NCBI GenBank assembly: GCA_036365455.1
Contig: JAWQUS010000017.1
Span: 2,914,001 to 2,978,000 of the forward strand
Length of the DNA stretch: 64,000 nt
Reading direction: 5' to 3'
DNA from: Macrosoma leucophasiata
Lineage: Eukaryota; Arthropoda; Insecta; Lepidoptera; Hedylidae
In this document: piece by piece, positions 10,395 to 22,161 of the stretch
Layout of the letters: each line of letters begins with the position of its first letter
Numbering within the stretch: the first letter of the stretch is position 1
The notes under the pieces: model-generated
What the model was told of the DNA's origin: nothing
The model's input: the letters and a program-made list of their open reading frames with translations, nothing else
Databases searched by the model: none
Position numbers and translations under genes: made by a program

Positions 10395-11525
10395 ATATCC
10401 TCAATGTGGAAATGAGCACGTCTTAATTCTCTCCCAACTGTCAATTATTTCAAGTTAAGCGTCCAGAAGGGACGGGAAGGTCGGAACACCATAACAGTAG
10501 CGCCAGTGTTGACCTAATGAAAATTTAAATGCATTTAGAGTTATTGCCCTGAACATTGTTGGCTCGGTTCTCAAGGACTAAGGGTCGGTCATTCTACAGC
10601 GAATACAAGGTCTGTTGAAAACAGAAAGCAATTTAATAATGTGAAGTTTCCCTTGAAAATTCTGAAGAATTTAATGCCGGGGTGTGATTGAGAAAATTTC
10701 CTTTTTAGGCTATTTCGACTCGACGGGCCATATCACATTTTGCGGTACACATGATTCCTGAATACTTAAAAATTCTAAAGTTTTTTGATTGATGTCAAGA
10801 AGGAAGGATCGATTTGATGTATGGGTAAATTCTTTTAAATTTATGAGACAAATACCTGTTCACAAAAGATAGTTAAAAAACAACAAAAGGCAGAATATTT
10901 CATCAATAACGTAGTCATCGAGCGAGTCAGTTGATGTGAATATTTTTCATTAATATATATATATGTTTTTGGTTAAATCATTAATTTATGAAATAAAAAA
11001 GAAATTAATGAGTTGATGAGTAATGTGTGTCCTGAATGTGGAAATGAATACGTCTTAATTAAGCCCCAACCGTCAATTATTTGAACTGAAGAGTCCAGAA
11101 GGGAGAAGGTCGGAACGCCATAACGTAGTAGTAGCGCCAGTGTTGGCCTAATGAAAATTTTAATATATTTAGAGTTATCGCCCTGTACATTGTTGGCTCG
11201 GTTTTTAAGGTCCAAGGGTCGGTCATTCTACAGCGAAAACAAGGTCTGTGGAAGACAGAAGGCAATTTAATAATGTACAAGTTTCACTTGAAAATTCTGA
11301 TGTATTTAAAACCGGGATGTGAATGAGAAAGATTTCCTTTTAGGTTTCAACTTGACTGGTCATATTTAAATTTGCGACAAAGACAAATGATTTAAGAAAT
11401 TCTCCGACTCATTTCAAGTAGGAATGTTCGATTGAATTTTATTGACGAATTCTTTGAACATTATGAGACAAATACCTGTTAACAAAAGATGTTTACGAAA
11501 CAACGGAAGATAGAATCTTTCATCA
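10395..11525. repeat. Diverged direct duplication, two copies about 640 bp apart
   Basis: 10395-10905 and 11035-11525 align along their length. Shared blocks include TCAATTATTT, GTCCAGAAGGGA, GTAGCGCCAGTGTTG, ACATTGTTGGCTCGGTT, GGGTCGGTCATTCTACAGCG and GAGACAAATACCTGTT. Substitutions and small indels are spread throughout, so the duplication is not recent. Neither copy has terminal repeats, an A-tail or a meaningful ORF. Confidence 0.8.
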
Positions 11526-12179
11526 ATAGAAATGTATTTAAGTACTGCAGATATTTTTGTTCTGAAAACTACTTAAATAATTTTGTTTTTACTAATCTAT
11601 CAGTCACTTTTTTCGTCAGGAAGAAACTACATACAGTAATTTAGAATTGAATAAAATTGATAGACCAAAAATTTAAGATTTTAGGGAAAATTTTAATAAA
11701 CCTACACTTATTGTTGTGTAACAACCTAAAGTCATTGTTCCTTACATTTTGTTTTGAAACTAAATAATAATGCCCCACAATTCCTTTCCAAATCGGATGC
11801 TGGAGAAGAGTCAGGTGTCAGCTGTCAGTTATAGAGCAGTAACGGCAGTATGGACTGCTGACAGATAAATTATTCCTTTATATTTTTTTAACTATCTTAG
11901 GGCCAAGTCGCACGGTTGTAGGCATTGATTTTTTTTACAAGAATGAGAGGTTGCTTCTTTATTTGAAACATAATAAGTCATGTAACGAGCAGGAAGTTTG
12001 TTACTGTATAATAATATAAACATTAACCCCTTTATTCATAAACGTACATTAGATACGTTTTAGCTATAGAATGCTTTGTCTTTGTCAGTTGCATTGTCAA
12101 ATGTGCAGGATAGCAAAAGACAAAGGAGAGATTAACAAAACTTTAGCTAAAATTCGTTAATGAATAAGGGGGTTAATGT

Positions 12180-12470
12180 ATATAATATATTCGATTTATT
12201 TTAGTTATCATCTTTTTCTAAAACTCAGTGTATTTAAGGTACAACATTTATCACCTAGTCTTACGGAACAATATATTTTATCCCACTTTTCATTTGAATT
12301 CATATTCAGAAATCCTCTTTCGAAAGCGACAGTTTATAAATCACCCGACGGACGTGATACTGTCGACGAGTCCCTTAACACATTTATTTTTTTTCGTTGA
12401 ATACCTAATAATGTAATTTCCATTTGTTTTCCGTTACGTGTTATTTTGGTGTCGTGTTTTAAAATTATTA
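12180..12470. repeat. Local duplication, uninterrupted copy
   Basis: Blocks CATTTATCACCT, GAATTCATATTC, GAAATCCTCT and CGAAAGCGACAG recur in the same order at 12930-12992 plus 14725-14930. That second copy is split by the fold-back element at 12993-14724, so this copy acts as an approximate empty site. Confidence 0.7.
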
Positions 12471-12507
12471 GTGTTGGTCCACGACTAACACTAATAATTT
12501 TAAAACA
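12455..12507. repeat. Short perfect hairpin, 21-bp arms
   Basis: 12455-12475 (TGTTTTAAAATTATTAGTGTT) pairs exactly with 12487-12507; inside, GTC/GAC extends the stem after one mismatch. It lies at the end of the duplicated block. Confidence 0.8.
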
Positions 12508-12663
12508 GTGCACGATTCCTAACTTTCCATCTTCAGAGTTCCTTACCGTATAAGATCCTGGAGAAGAGTCAGCTGTCAGTTACAGAGTGTACGCCGTCGA
12601 AAGTGAAATTCTTCCTTTCAATTTTATGATTAAGCCGCACGCATGTATTAATTGGACTTTCTT

Positions 12664-12836
12664 TTTTTTTATGTGATGGAAGTGGTAAACAAGCATGCAG
12701 TTCACATTGATGTAAAGTGATGACTGCAGCCTATAGACACCTACAGAAAGACTAAGGTCAAAATGCAGATGCGTTACCACCCCTGAGACCTAAGATGTTA
12801 TGCGTCTGTGCCGGAAATTACAGGGTCGTTACAAGA
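12664..12836 (-). mobile_element. Family A retroposon, 5'-truncated
   Basis: Poly-T start, then the reverse complement of the 3' two-thirds of family A; it stops after the CCGGAAATTACAGGG block. Confidence 0.7.
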
Positions 12837-12992
12837 ATGAAAGGATACTCCTAATTGTCATGATTTAAATATAATAATCCGCATTATAACTAGGAAGTAC
12901 GTTACTGTATGTAAACATTTATACGATTTATTTTCTCTTTTTCCAAAGCTTCACGTCCAACAAATAGCATTTATCACCTGTTCCAATTAGTC

Positions 12993-14724
12993 CGGAAGGT
13001 AGCGTTGCATTTTTGGCAGTGATTTTACGTCGATTGCTTGCCATGTCCTACCATAGATCTCGAATGACTCATAACTGAACCAAGAGTCAGCTGGTGCACC
13101 CGCGGTGGGTGTGGAATCGGGAGGTTGCGGAAGTGGTAAAAAAAAAAATTGACACTATACTGAGCTGAAAAAAAAATCGTCAGCTGCATCGTGGAGGGGG
13201 GATTATGCGTCAGCTGCTCGCATGAAGTTGTAAAAAAAAACCTAAAATAAAGTTATATTACGCCGGATGAAATTTAACTACGTGATTGCTTAAATATGGC
13301 AAAGTACGAAAACAACAATCAGCTGCGTCTATAGTGGTGGAAAGACCGTCAGCTAACGCAGTAAAAGGACAGATTATTCGAGCAATACACATAATCTTTC
13401 ACAGTATATTTTTGTACTGTTTTATTTATAAAAAAATGCATAATATGGAATGAATTCGATTCCAAAATGAAATAAACATAAAATAAAATGAAGGCGAAGT
13501 AAAGAAAATAACAAGTTTGCAGAAGCTATTCGTTGTCGATGGTATCGCTGCCATAATCATTAATCAATAAGAATCACTATCCGAACATTCCTGCGGGAAA
13601 TCTCTGTTTTCGTCTTGATCGAGTTCTTCAGCTCGATTCTCTTCTTCATCATCTATAAATGAGGATGTTAATCATCAAAATTAGGCTACCAGAAATATAC
13701 AAGCTCAAAGAAAGCGTCAGCTACAAAAATTCCATACCGCCAATAGTCTCGCTGCTATCCGTTATACTGGTGGCTGATAGGGATACTTGATCTCCCTCGA
13801 CCCTTTGAATATACATTTTTCGTCTTTTTCTTCCCATCCCCAGTTAGTGGAAGATAGTTGAGTAGGATCTTGCAGGTGAGCATGGCTCCAAAAGTGCGCT
13901 TTATATGACGTGCGCAGTAAATGCTGGCGTAGCTCGGATTGACACGGTGGGAAGATCGCCACGTCACTTGAGTATATCGAGTGGAAAAAGTGAGTGAGTG
14001 AGTGTAGGTATAGTGAGTGTTTTCAATAATGGCGTTATTTTTTTTTTACTTGTAATTCATTTATTTAATACAATTTATATTTGCAAGTATTATAGAGAGG
14101 TATAGTAGATTTGAGGCATAAGTTTGTAGAGTTGGCAGCACCGATCCACACGGACAGGCAGATGTTGCTTTGAAATTTTGGGGGGAGACTTAGGTATCCC
14201 GAAGGTCGTATTATAGGTTCAAGCAAGGCCAGATTCTATCTCAAAATACGTTTAAAAGGAAACGGCCTAATAGCAATGCTCCAAAATTTTAAATCTCGAC
14301 TGAGTCAGCTGACGGTTTTTCCACCCGCTACAGAAGCAGCTGATTGTTGTTTTCATAGGCTAAATTATTTGAAGTATCACGTAGTTAAATTTCATCCGGC
14401 GTAATATATGTAACTTTATTTTACTTTTTTTTTACAAGTTCATGCGAGCAGTTGACACATAATCCCCCCTCCACGATGCAGCTGACGATTTTTTTCAGCT
14501 CAGTATGGTGTCAACTATCTATTAAAAAAGTTTTAGCCAGCGTACTATTACTTAATTTTATTTTTTTTATTACCTCTTTCGCAGCCTCTCACACTCACAC
14601 CCACCGCTACTTGAGCAGCTGACGGTCGATTCAGTTATTAGTGATATAAGATCAACTATCGATGTTAATATCAGCCGGCTTACTATGACTTTTTCATTTG
14701 CAACGCTACGACCTACCTCCCGGA
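12993..14724. mobile_element. Fold-back DNA element with CAGCTG-rich arms
   Basis: The two ends are imperfect inverted repeats. The left arm 12993-13390 and right arm 14290-14724 share, in inverted order, GTAGCGTTGCA, CACCCACCG-type, TCAGCTCAGTAT, ATCGTCAGCTGCATCGTGG, ATTACGCCGGATGAAATTTA and AACAACAATCAGCTG. The heptamer TCAGCTG or its complement recurs about ten times, nearly all in the arms. The middle (13391-14289) has no recognisable transposase. It splits a locally duplicated segment, which shows it was mobile. Superfamily unknown. Confidence 0.75.
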
Positions 14725-14930
14725 CGAAATAGATAAAAATATTTTATCACGTTTTTAACTTGAATTCATATTCTGAAATCCTCTCTCGAAAGCGACAGCC
14801 GGTAAATCATCCGACGAACGTGATGGTGTCGACGAGTCTCATAACACATTTATTTTACCGTTGAATAATAATGCAATTAATTATTTTTTTTGTCTACGTG
14901 TGCATTTGGTGTCTGTCGGCTTGTGTGTTC

Positions 14931-15314
14931 ATTGGTGTTTGTGTTCAACCATCAAGGAGAGACGCCGGCGGCGTATGAACTATGGAGATCAATTGTCATA
15001 TTTATCTCGCGACCTGACGAGTTAATAGTAGGTGGCGCATTATTTGTACTTGTTAGGGTCCTTTACCCAAATGTGACCTTGAGGGAAAGAATCAGCTCTT
15101 TGTTGATGAAACCGAAAAAATAGTTGCATCGGCGAAGTGTGATAGGTGGTACTAATAGCTAATCTCTCTATGCAAGGATTGTGGCAAACAAAAGTACGGT
15201 TCACTTGAATGTTAATATGATATGAAGTAGTGACAGCATCCTATAGATATCTATACAAAAACCGGATGTCTGAATTCTGATGCCATGCCATATGCCATAC
15301 ATAAAGCGCTATTA
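14931..15314. other. Unassigned, with a decayed family A trace
   Basis: Short open frame at 14890-15123 without a known motif. 15180-15260 weakly resembles the minus-strand 3' part of family A. Nothing else recognised. Confidence 0.3.
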
Positions 15315-15322
15315 CTCCAAGG

Positions 15323-15615
15323 CATAGAGCAACACGGACCACCGACCGTCGCGGCGGATCGGAGGGGAGTAGACATAGCGCTTATTACCGATGCAAAACA
15401 GTCTGTAATTTTTTGCGGGGGGAACCACGTGTGATACGCACACACTACAAAAATCGTCTATTACTACGAAGCTCACACCTTGATGTTAACAAAATACATA
15501 AACAAATTTACGCACAGATTTAAAATATCTAAGCGACAGGTATTTTGGCATATACTTTGACAGAGGGGAAAGCCTACATATAGCTACTCCCATCCGGTCC
15601 GCTGGTTGCTCTATG
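15323..15615. mobile_element. hAT-type MITE, copy 1, with perfect 8-bp target-site duplication
   Basis: Terminal inverted repeats start CATAGAGCAAC and end GTTGCTCTATG. The flanks are a perfect CTCCAAGG at 15315-15322 and 15616-15623. An 8-bp duplication is the hAT hallmark. The 293-bp interior has no transposase. The related copy is at 47593-47916. Confidence 0.85.
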
Positions 15616-15825
15616 CTCCAAGGTAATGCATTAGTGAAAGATAAAAAATCAATACAATAACATTCCCAATGTGATTGAAAAGGTACTGCCAACTTAGTTG
15701 GCAAGGTACCCCTATCATTATTTGTAACTAACAGCTTTTTTGGAACCACCTCCTGACCCAGACCGACTTTCGAATTGATTGCCTAAGCAATAATGCCTTC
15801 TATAGCCATGATGTAACATGGTCCA

Positions 15826-16115
15826 TTTTTTAATGTAATGGATGTGGCAACCAAGCATGCAGTTCACATTGATGTTAAGTGATGACTGCAGCCTATAGAC
15901 ACCCACACAAAGACCAAGGTCAAAATGCAGATGCGTTACCACTCCTGAGGCCTAAGATGTTATGTCTCTGTGCCGGACATAACAGGGCCGTACATTACCA
16001 CCTGACCGGAACACGATAGTGCTGAACACTACCATTTAGCAGCAAGTATATTAGGTAATGCGGTGGTGCCTACGCCCGCGAGCTGCATCACTGGAGCTCT
16101 TCCACCAGTAAAAAA
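15826..16115 (-). mobile_element. Family A retroposon, near full length
   Basis: Complete reverse complement, from poly-T/ATGTAATGG to the CCACCAGTAAAAAA end. Confidence 0.75.
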
Positions 16116-16282
16116 ACGTTTATAGGAAACTTGGCCAACTGAGAGTTGGGGATGTGTACAAGATATGATAAAAAGGTAGAAGAATATTATTGACAAATAA
16201 TAACACTGTTTTTTATATTATTTCGCATTAACACATGCTTGTGAAATATATTTTATTTAAAGAAAAATGGAAAGAAAAATTT

Positions 16283-16358
16283 GACTTCAGGCAAGACTCG
16301 AACTCGCGGCCTACTGGGAATCTAGTCCAGCCGCTCTTCCAATTGAGCTACTGAAGTC
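16283..16358 (-). tRNA. tRNA-like module (T1 head), probably a pseudo-tRNA
   Basis: 76 nt on the minus strand. Acceptor arms ACTTCAG/CTGAAGT pair fully; U8-A9, then D-stem GCTC/GAGC; T-arm GCGAG and CTCGC close around TTCGAGT (one arm base altered here). The A box (TAGCTCAATTGG) and B box are near consensus. The anticodon arm is imperfect: with loop CTAGATT the triplet would be AGA (Ser) but position 37 is not a purine. A T run follows the module. Likely a Pol III promoter module, not a decoding tRNA. Confidence 0.55.
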
Positions 16359-16472
16359 CTGCCCGATTTGTCAAATCTTTCCTTCACATTAGCACAGTTG
16401 GTAATAGATGGCGCTACTGCTACCATAAAGCAAGGCAATAAGTGTGAAGGAAAGATTTGACAAATCGGGCAG

Positions 16473-16548
16473 GACTTCAGTAGCTCAATTGGAAGAGCGG
16501 CTGGACTAGATTTCCAGTAGGCCGCGAGTTCGAGTCTCGCCTGAAGTC
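16473..16548 (+). tRNA. tRNA-like module (T1 head), plus-strand arm
   Basis: Same 76-nt module as its inverted partner, with intact acceptor, D-stem and T-arm (GCGAG-TTCGAGT-CTCGC) and a TTTTT run a few bases downstream. Confidence 0.55.
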
Positions 16549-16676
16549 AAATTTTTCTTTCCATTTTTTTTTAAATAAAATAAATAATAACACTACTCTG
16601 TTGTTGAATTTGGTGTCAGCATCAAAAGATGTGACAGGTCAGAATAATGAAGAGGGTTATTATTATAAATTACAGT

Positions 16677-17064
16677 TTTTTTTTTAATTTTGGCATCGCT
16701 ATTACGCATATTACCAGGGTCAAGTAAAACGATATTTTGTATTTATTTAAGCAGCGTATAAGTAAGTTTAATATAGTCAATCAATTATTTATTTAAGTAT
16801 GTCAGTCAAGTGAGTTACAGTCAAGTTATTCGAGTAAAGCGATGGCTACTTTACCAGAACATTTACAATGAAGTTTTGGAGGCAACCTGAAAAGTCGTGT
16901 TTTCGCACTGTTATTCTATATTATATCACTATACACGGGCACTGTAATAAACCTATAACAAACAAAATGCCACCAACTTTATTCAATATAGCTTAAAAAT
17001 ACACCAAGAAAATGAAATAAAATAAGAGCACCATACGCCTCTTTCAAAGTTCCCGCCAAAATTC
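16677..17064 (-). mobile_element. Family R retroposon, copy 3, with 11-bp target-site duplication
   Basis: 388 bp between repeats TAAATTACAGT (16666-16676, 17065-17075). Same internal order as 186-608, with the A-rich end at the low-coordinate side. Confidence 0.7.
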
Positions 17065-17483
17065 TAAATTACAGTCTCACATGAATAGTATGTAAATCAA
17101 ATCATAACAATTCAGGAAATATTTTAGAAGTTTAATTAGAAATTAATTTCGTTTTCGAATTTTTACTAGTTTGTTTAGGTATTTTGTTTATTCTAAATTC
17201 AAGTAAATTGCGTTTATTGCGTAAAAGCGTAAATTCTGTCGCTTAGTTGAGGAGGTACGTGTCTGTTGGTATTAGTCCGCTTTTCTGTGAGCGAAATCGA
17301 TTCGCACTTGGCTGATGTAAAACTTAATAAATAATGACGGAACCCTACACTGCGCCTGACCGGTTTTTTTATTGTTCCAATTCACTTCGGTATACTGTAG
17401 CATAAAATATACAGTGCACAGATTGAATTAAATTCAAAACTATTTAAATATCAAGCTTATGTATATTTTATATTTTGTTACAG

Positions 17484-17551
17484 GAAATCGCGGCGATTCT
17501 CATCAGTTTTGACAAACATACAGAATGGCAGTCAAAGGAGGTCAAAATTCG
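17484..17551 (+). CDS. Candidate host-gene exon containing a start codon
   Basis: A pyrimidine-rich TATTTTGTTACAG acceptor ends at 17483 and a consensus donor GTGAGTA follows at 17552. The 68-nt exon holds 41 nt of leader, then ATG at 17525 and nine codons (MAVKGGQNS) ending in phase 0 at the donor. The context before ATG (ACAGA) is acceptable. This would be the first coding exon of a plus-strand gene with a long downstream intron. I do not recognise the protein, and no further exon is visible in the window. Confidence 0.45.
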
Positions 17552-18130
17552 GTGAGTATAGTATGTAGTAAAAATTAAAGTCAATATACAGTCTCGTTGC
17601 TTTGGAAAATAAAACCAATTTTTAAAGGAAAACAATGAATACAAACAACTCTAATACATTTTATTATGCTAAAACTTATAACGCTTTATCTATTCAAATA
17701 AATAAAATAATTAATATAATTGTGAGACAGATTGTCTTATGAAATATATAATATCAAAGATTTTAAAAGCAAACAATGACATGATTTTTCCTAGGATTTA
17801 AAAATTGTTTCGAAATCATTCAGGAGGTTTTACTGCTACACAATATTGTGAACCTTTATAAAATAACAAAAAAAAAAACATTCGATGAGGAAAGTCCATA
17901 AATACTTCGGTCCATACCGTACTAACATAAATTGTTGCTAAAGTGACCCAAAACCGAAGTTTCACTGAACAAAACATCTGTCATACACATTTAAACACAC
18001 AGTGACCCGCAAATCGATCCTCCGCTTCCCTCATTGGAAGTCAGAAGACACCGGGGTCATGAATTTCAAACGAGCTCCCTCTTATCCAGTTGAAAAGTAA
18101 AACACGACCGTACATGCTAAATCCGGGGAA
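17552..18130. other. Unassigned, possibly intronic
   Basis: AT-rich with no recognised repeat. A short remnant of the GGTTCCGTA repeat family (CGGAACCCTACACTGCG) lies just before the exon at 17339-17372. Confidence 0.3.
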
Positions 18131-18132
18131 AG

Positions 18133-18240
18133 TATAAAAAAAATCCCGCAGAATCATGAATTAAACTATCAGTATACTTACGACTTTCCTTTACTCTGTG
18201 ACTGTACCTAATTTGGCGCCCAACTGGGGCCCGTTCGAAG
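18133..18240 (+). mobile_element. LTR-retrotransposon-like promoter end and primer-binding site
   Basis: TGGCGCCCAAC at 18214-18224, continuing TGGGGCCCG, closely matches the tRNA-Lys primer-binding site of retroelements (one base missing against the usual form). Upstream are TATAAAA (18133) and TCAGT (18169), as in an insect LTR promoter. No CA-ended LTR or matching 3' LTR is evident, and no gag follows. A remnant, or coincidence. Confidence 0.3.
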
Positions 18241-20240
18241 TTGTAACAACTTTAAGCAAATTAAAACTTTTGGCCGTGACTACTGCTCGCTTAGTCTGCG
18301 CCACTGAAATATTAACTCTTTATGAGGACGTAGTGTACTTTTGAAATTTCGATGCCCCCGGATTCCGGTCGTTAGTTTAAAATTTAACACAAATCTTGGT
18401 GATAGTTTGGGATGTTACTGGAATATTTTTTCGTGATTCCTCTTGTTTGTGACAAGTTGCGGGTAGTTTGGTTTCGTTAAAACTTTCGATTGGATTTGCT
18501 TGGCTGTGATGGTAGCATTGAATCGATTCCAAGCTTTACCAATGTATTCGTACGATTGTTAATTTATGTTGATTCAATGTGACAATAACTCATGACTTAC
18601 TTTTATACTATAATGTTTCTATGAATGAATATAAAATAAAATTATAAGTTAGCTGCAATTATCTGTATTATATGTATCATATTTTAATACCTCATGTGTG
18701 TGTCATGAGGTAAAAATGGACAAAGTAAAAAGGTATTTTGAGTTGGAATTTTAAAACAGTTGGGCACCGTACCTCAAAAGAAAACCACTATTTTTTTAAC
18801 ACCAATATGATATTTGGCCAAAAAGCATTCAGTATTCGGCCGAATATCGAATAGTTGCCGAATAAACGTGGCTCTTCTACTTAGTATTATAAATGTGGAA
18901 GTTACTTTGTATATCATTACCGGTTACGAAGAAGAAGAAAGAACATTAATTTGTATCAATGTAACAAAACAAGTACGAAAAGAAATATATGTGACAAACA
19001 AGTAAAAAACTACACTAATACAAATTGGTTCTAACTCAGCATATACTAGTTGAAGAACAACCAGCGCTGGTCTTCCGTTAGGACCACCAAGTTTCGTCAT
19101 AGACGGTTTTACATACTTAATTAATAAACTGCCACTAACAAACCGCTTTGCCGATTGCGATGAAATCTGAATAGAAATAATCATCAATCAAACATCTTTT
19201 TTGTGGCAACACCAAAGATCACGAGCATGAAGTCTTTGGAAACAATTAGTCAGAATATTAATGAAAACAAGAAACTAAAAGAGCTTATTTCGTACTTACA
19301 TACATGTAGAAAAAACACAGTCATAATATTCCACAGAAAAGCAAAAATATTTGCATTTTATCATGTATTTCGAGAGAAGAAATGTCAGCGTAAAGTAGGC
19401 ACCACGTAGGTAGTCAACAATTTTGTACAACAGGGGCACATAGATGAAAGTTAGTTGTTTCTCGTCTCCAGGGCCGGCTAGGACTTTTATTACGCAGTCA
19501 ATCTAGTTCAAATCTCAATGGTACGTCCTTTTTATATATCTGGAGTTAAGTTTCACTTTAACGACTAGAACTTCGGGTTGGTTTTAGAATTGTTTTGATT
19601 CTTTTGTTGTGTTGCAAATGGGTGGAAACTCAGTTCAGTTTTGAACCCAAGAACATATTAGTTCAGTTTGTTCCAGTGAAATAAACTTATAGGGATTCCA
19701 GATAAGAACTGTTCTATGCAATGCTCACTATTTCACTATAAAAACCTGGTCTACGAGATTTAACATGATGTAGGAGTAGTGTCACATTATGTAGTCGCTA
19801 ATTTTGCCTTAATCTTTGGGCCACGGTCCACCAGGCGGTATTACGTGACCTGTTTAGAGGATCATCCCTTTTCATCGGAGGAACATTGCCACCTGTTCCT
19901 CCACAAGTATCCCTCAACCAGCAATGTGAACTGTATGCTTGTTTGTCACTTCATGATATAAAAAACCCGTGGGAGTAATTTCCTCCCAAAAATTTCAGCT
20001 TGAGGAAAAAATTGATTTAAAATGGCCGGTTCTGTTTACTCTTGAGCCCTGCAAAAATAATGTTGAATTCTCTTGTTTGTTATTCATTATTTATGTCCTC
20101 ACTTCATTCATAGTACAGTACGTTGACTTTTTTTATTCTTATATATTTCAATCGGTTACAATGCCTTTACTTTTGATTAGTACTCGTATTATTGATGCGC
20201 CCACTAATATTCATAACATAAGTAACATAGCATATATTTC
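18241..20240. other. Unassigned stretch
   Basis: No recognised gene. Traces only: a poly-A-adjacent 3' tail of family A at 19917-19965 and a degenerate T2-like tRNA head at 20250-20275. Confidence 0.35.
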
Positions 20241-20514
20241 TTTGAGCTTCGGTAGTTTAGTGGCAAAGCGGTTGAACTAGTATTAAAGAGTGTTACAATC
20301 ACTAATATCCGGCTCGAAGGACCACAAATGTTGCTATCACTTTCTGTCACTGATCAAACCACTGCACTGATGGTAGAACTCATTTAATGTGTTAAAATCA
20401 AACCCTTATGCTTATCACTTTCGACAGTAAGTGATCGTAACAAAGAGTATTCGTCATTGCGAAAAACAAAACCAAGACTATGTTATTATTATTATATTCA
20501 GCAGTTAACCTTAA

Positions 20515-20660
20515 CTTAATTCACGGTTTACAAAGCTAACTTAACATATCAATCGCGAGCGATAATCACAATGGTGCGTAATTATCGTATACACTAATCA
20601 CTGTAATTGACGATTATCTGATGGGGATTAGAATTTAGATGGGTCTGTGTATTGATTTGC
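20515..20660. repeat. Local duplication partner of 21985-22145
   Basis: Shares TCAATC, CGATAATC, CAATGG, TACACTAATCACTG and AATTGACG in the same order with 21985-22145. Diverged, with no terminal structure. Confidence 0.6.
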
Positions 20661-20765
20661 TTATTTACGATGGATGTCTATCGTTGTGACTATTGCTAGC
20701 CATTACCTACGAACTTAGGTAAGTAATTTTTAGTTACGTGGTATTGTATTACCGACGCAATCCAT

Positions 20766-20990
20766 TCAGAATCAGAATCAGAATCAGAAACTCATTTATT
20801 CATTTAGGGTGACAGGCACCTCTTGTGACACGTCAAAAACAAACAAAATAAATTAAAGCGAATAACAATTGATATACATGTCAAACAAGATAAAAAATAT
20901 ATGTAAAGTCAAAAATATCACTAAGATAAAACTAAATGTAATAAACTAATGTAAAAGTATATCAGTAGAATGTCTCTTTTCCCCTTTACA
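20766..20990 (-). mobile_element. LINE 3' end with (CTGATT)n tail
   Basis: On the minus strand the segment ends in ATTTAGTGAATAAATGAG-type sequence followed by repeated CTGATT, a microsatellite terminus typical of CR1/jockey-type LINE 3' ends. Non-coding remnant. Confidence 0.45.
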
Positions 20991-21240
20991 AACTGATAAC
21001 AAAGAGTAAAAAGAAAAGAAAAAGAGTCATTTTTTGTCATTCACCGGCAAAGTTCCAAAGGCCAATATGACCATTGATCTATCAATTCATAAGATGAAGA
21101 TTGAAAATAATCGGCCATTGGATACAATAATGAAGATTTCGATAGTAGTGAGTTATTTGATTTAATGTTGAAAGTTATATTTGCAGTTTTAATATTCTGC
21201 CTTAATCATCAATACAAGTTGAACAAGGAAGAATTGTTCG

Positions 21241-21596
21241 TTTTTAGGGTTCCGTACCTTTTTAGAGAACAACACTGAGCAATTCGACATTTTTAACCGT
21301 TTTTTGTCACTAAGTTTGCGCTCAGCGGGGAACGGTCACCTGACTGTCCGCGAGTCGAATCAAACGATCAGCGGACGGTGCGTATTGTCAACTAGCGGCC
21401 CGCCCCGGCTTCGCGCGGTGCAATGTTGCCTACCCTCTCCTATTCGCCTAAGCGTGATGATTATACATAGATATAGCCTAAAGTCTTCCTCGATATCTTT
21501 TATAGTTTAGGCAGCGTACGCAAAATAAGTAACTTTTCTGGTTGATTTTTTACACCTTGTGTCTGAAAAACCCAAATATCTTACGGAACCCTATTT
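21241..21596. mobile_element. GGTTCCGTA/TACGGAACCC repeat, short copy
   Basis: Starts AGGGTTCCGTACC and ends ACGGAACCCTA, the inverted termini of a common lepidopteran interspersed repeat also seen at 26825, 34786 and 58338. The interior is not similar to the other copies. Confidence 0.4.
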
Positions 21597-22161
21597 TTTC
21601 CAAAATAAAATATAGCCTATGTTACCCGTGGATAATGTAGCTTTCGAATAGTGAAAGAATTTTTAAAATCGGTCCTGTAGTTATTGAGCCTATTCATTAC
21701 AAACAAACAAACAAACAAACCATAAAATATTACCTCTTTATAATTATTGTAACATTTCACATCCCTCTCTAACTTAAACAAATCTGTAAAAGTTAGACAA
21801 GGATGCAATCCAAGCTAACTCTTCTAAAATCTTTCGTAAAATGAATCGGCACTTTTTTGTAGTCGTCATTTTTCCTAGAGCGCGGCGCGAGCGGCAAAGA
21901 TACGATAATTCGCAAAGTGACCTAGAGGCTTAATGCTCTTATCCTCTGCCCGCAACGTTAGGGCTAGTATGAAAATACATACAATTTAATCCAAGATTCA
22001 CAAAGCTTGCTTAACCTATCAATCTAGGCCGATAATCGCAATGGCCACATAATTATTGCATACACTAATCACTGCAATTGACGGTCACCGGAGCGGGATT
22101 AGGGCTTACATCGGTTTGATGCTACTTGTGCATTGATGTTGTTCAGATAATTATCTTATTA

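Larger units (their letters stand above)
16208..16581. mobile_element. T1 element, copy 1: tRNA-like heads in a palindrome, 13-bp target-site duplication
   Basis: A 374-bp insertion between perfect 13-bp repeats AAATAATAACACT (16195-16207, 16582-16594). The left half is the reverse complement of the right half out to about 130 bp per arm. Each arm carries a 76-nt tRNA-like module flanked by a segment with AATGGAAAG outside and CAAATCGGGCAGG inside. The unpaired centre contains TAATAGATGGCGCTACTGCT. The left end adds the family terminus ATTATTTCGCATTAACACATG. The long duplications suggest target-primed retroposition, not a DNA transposase. Confidence 0.85.
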
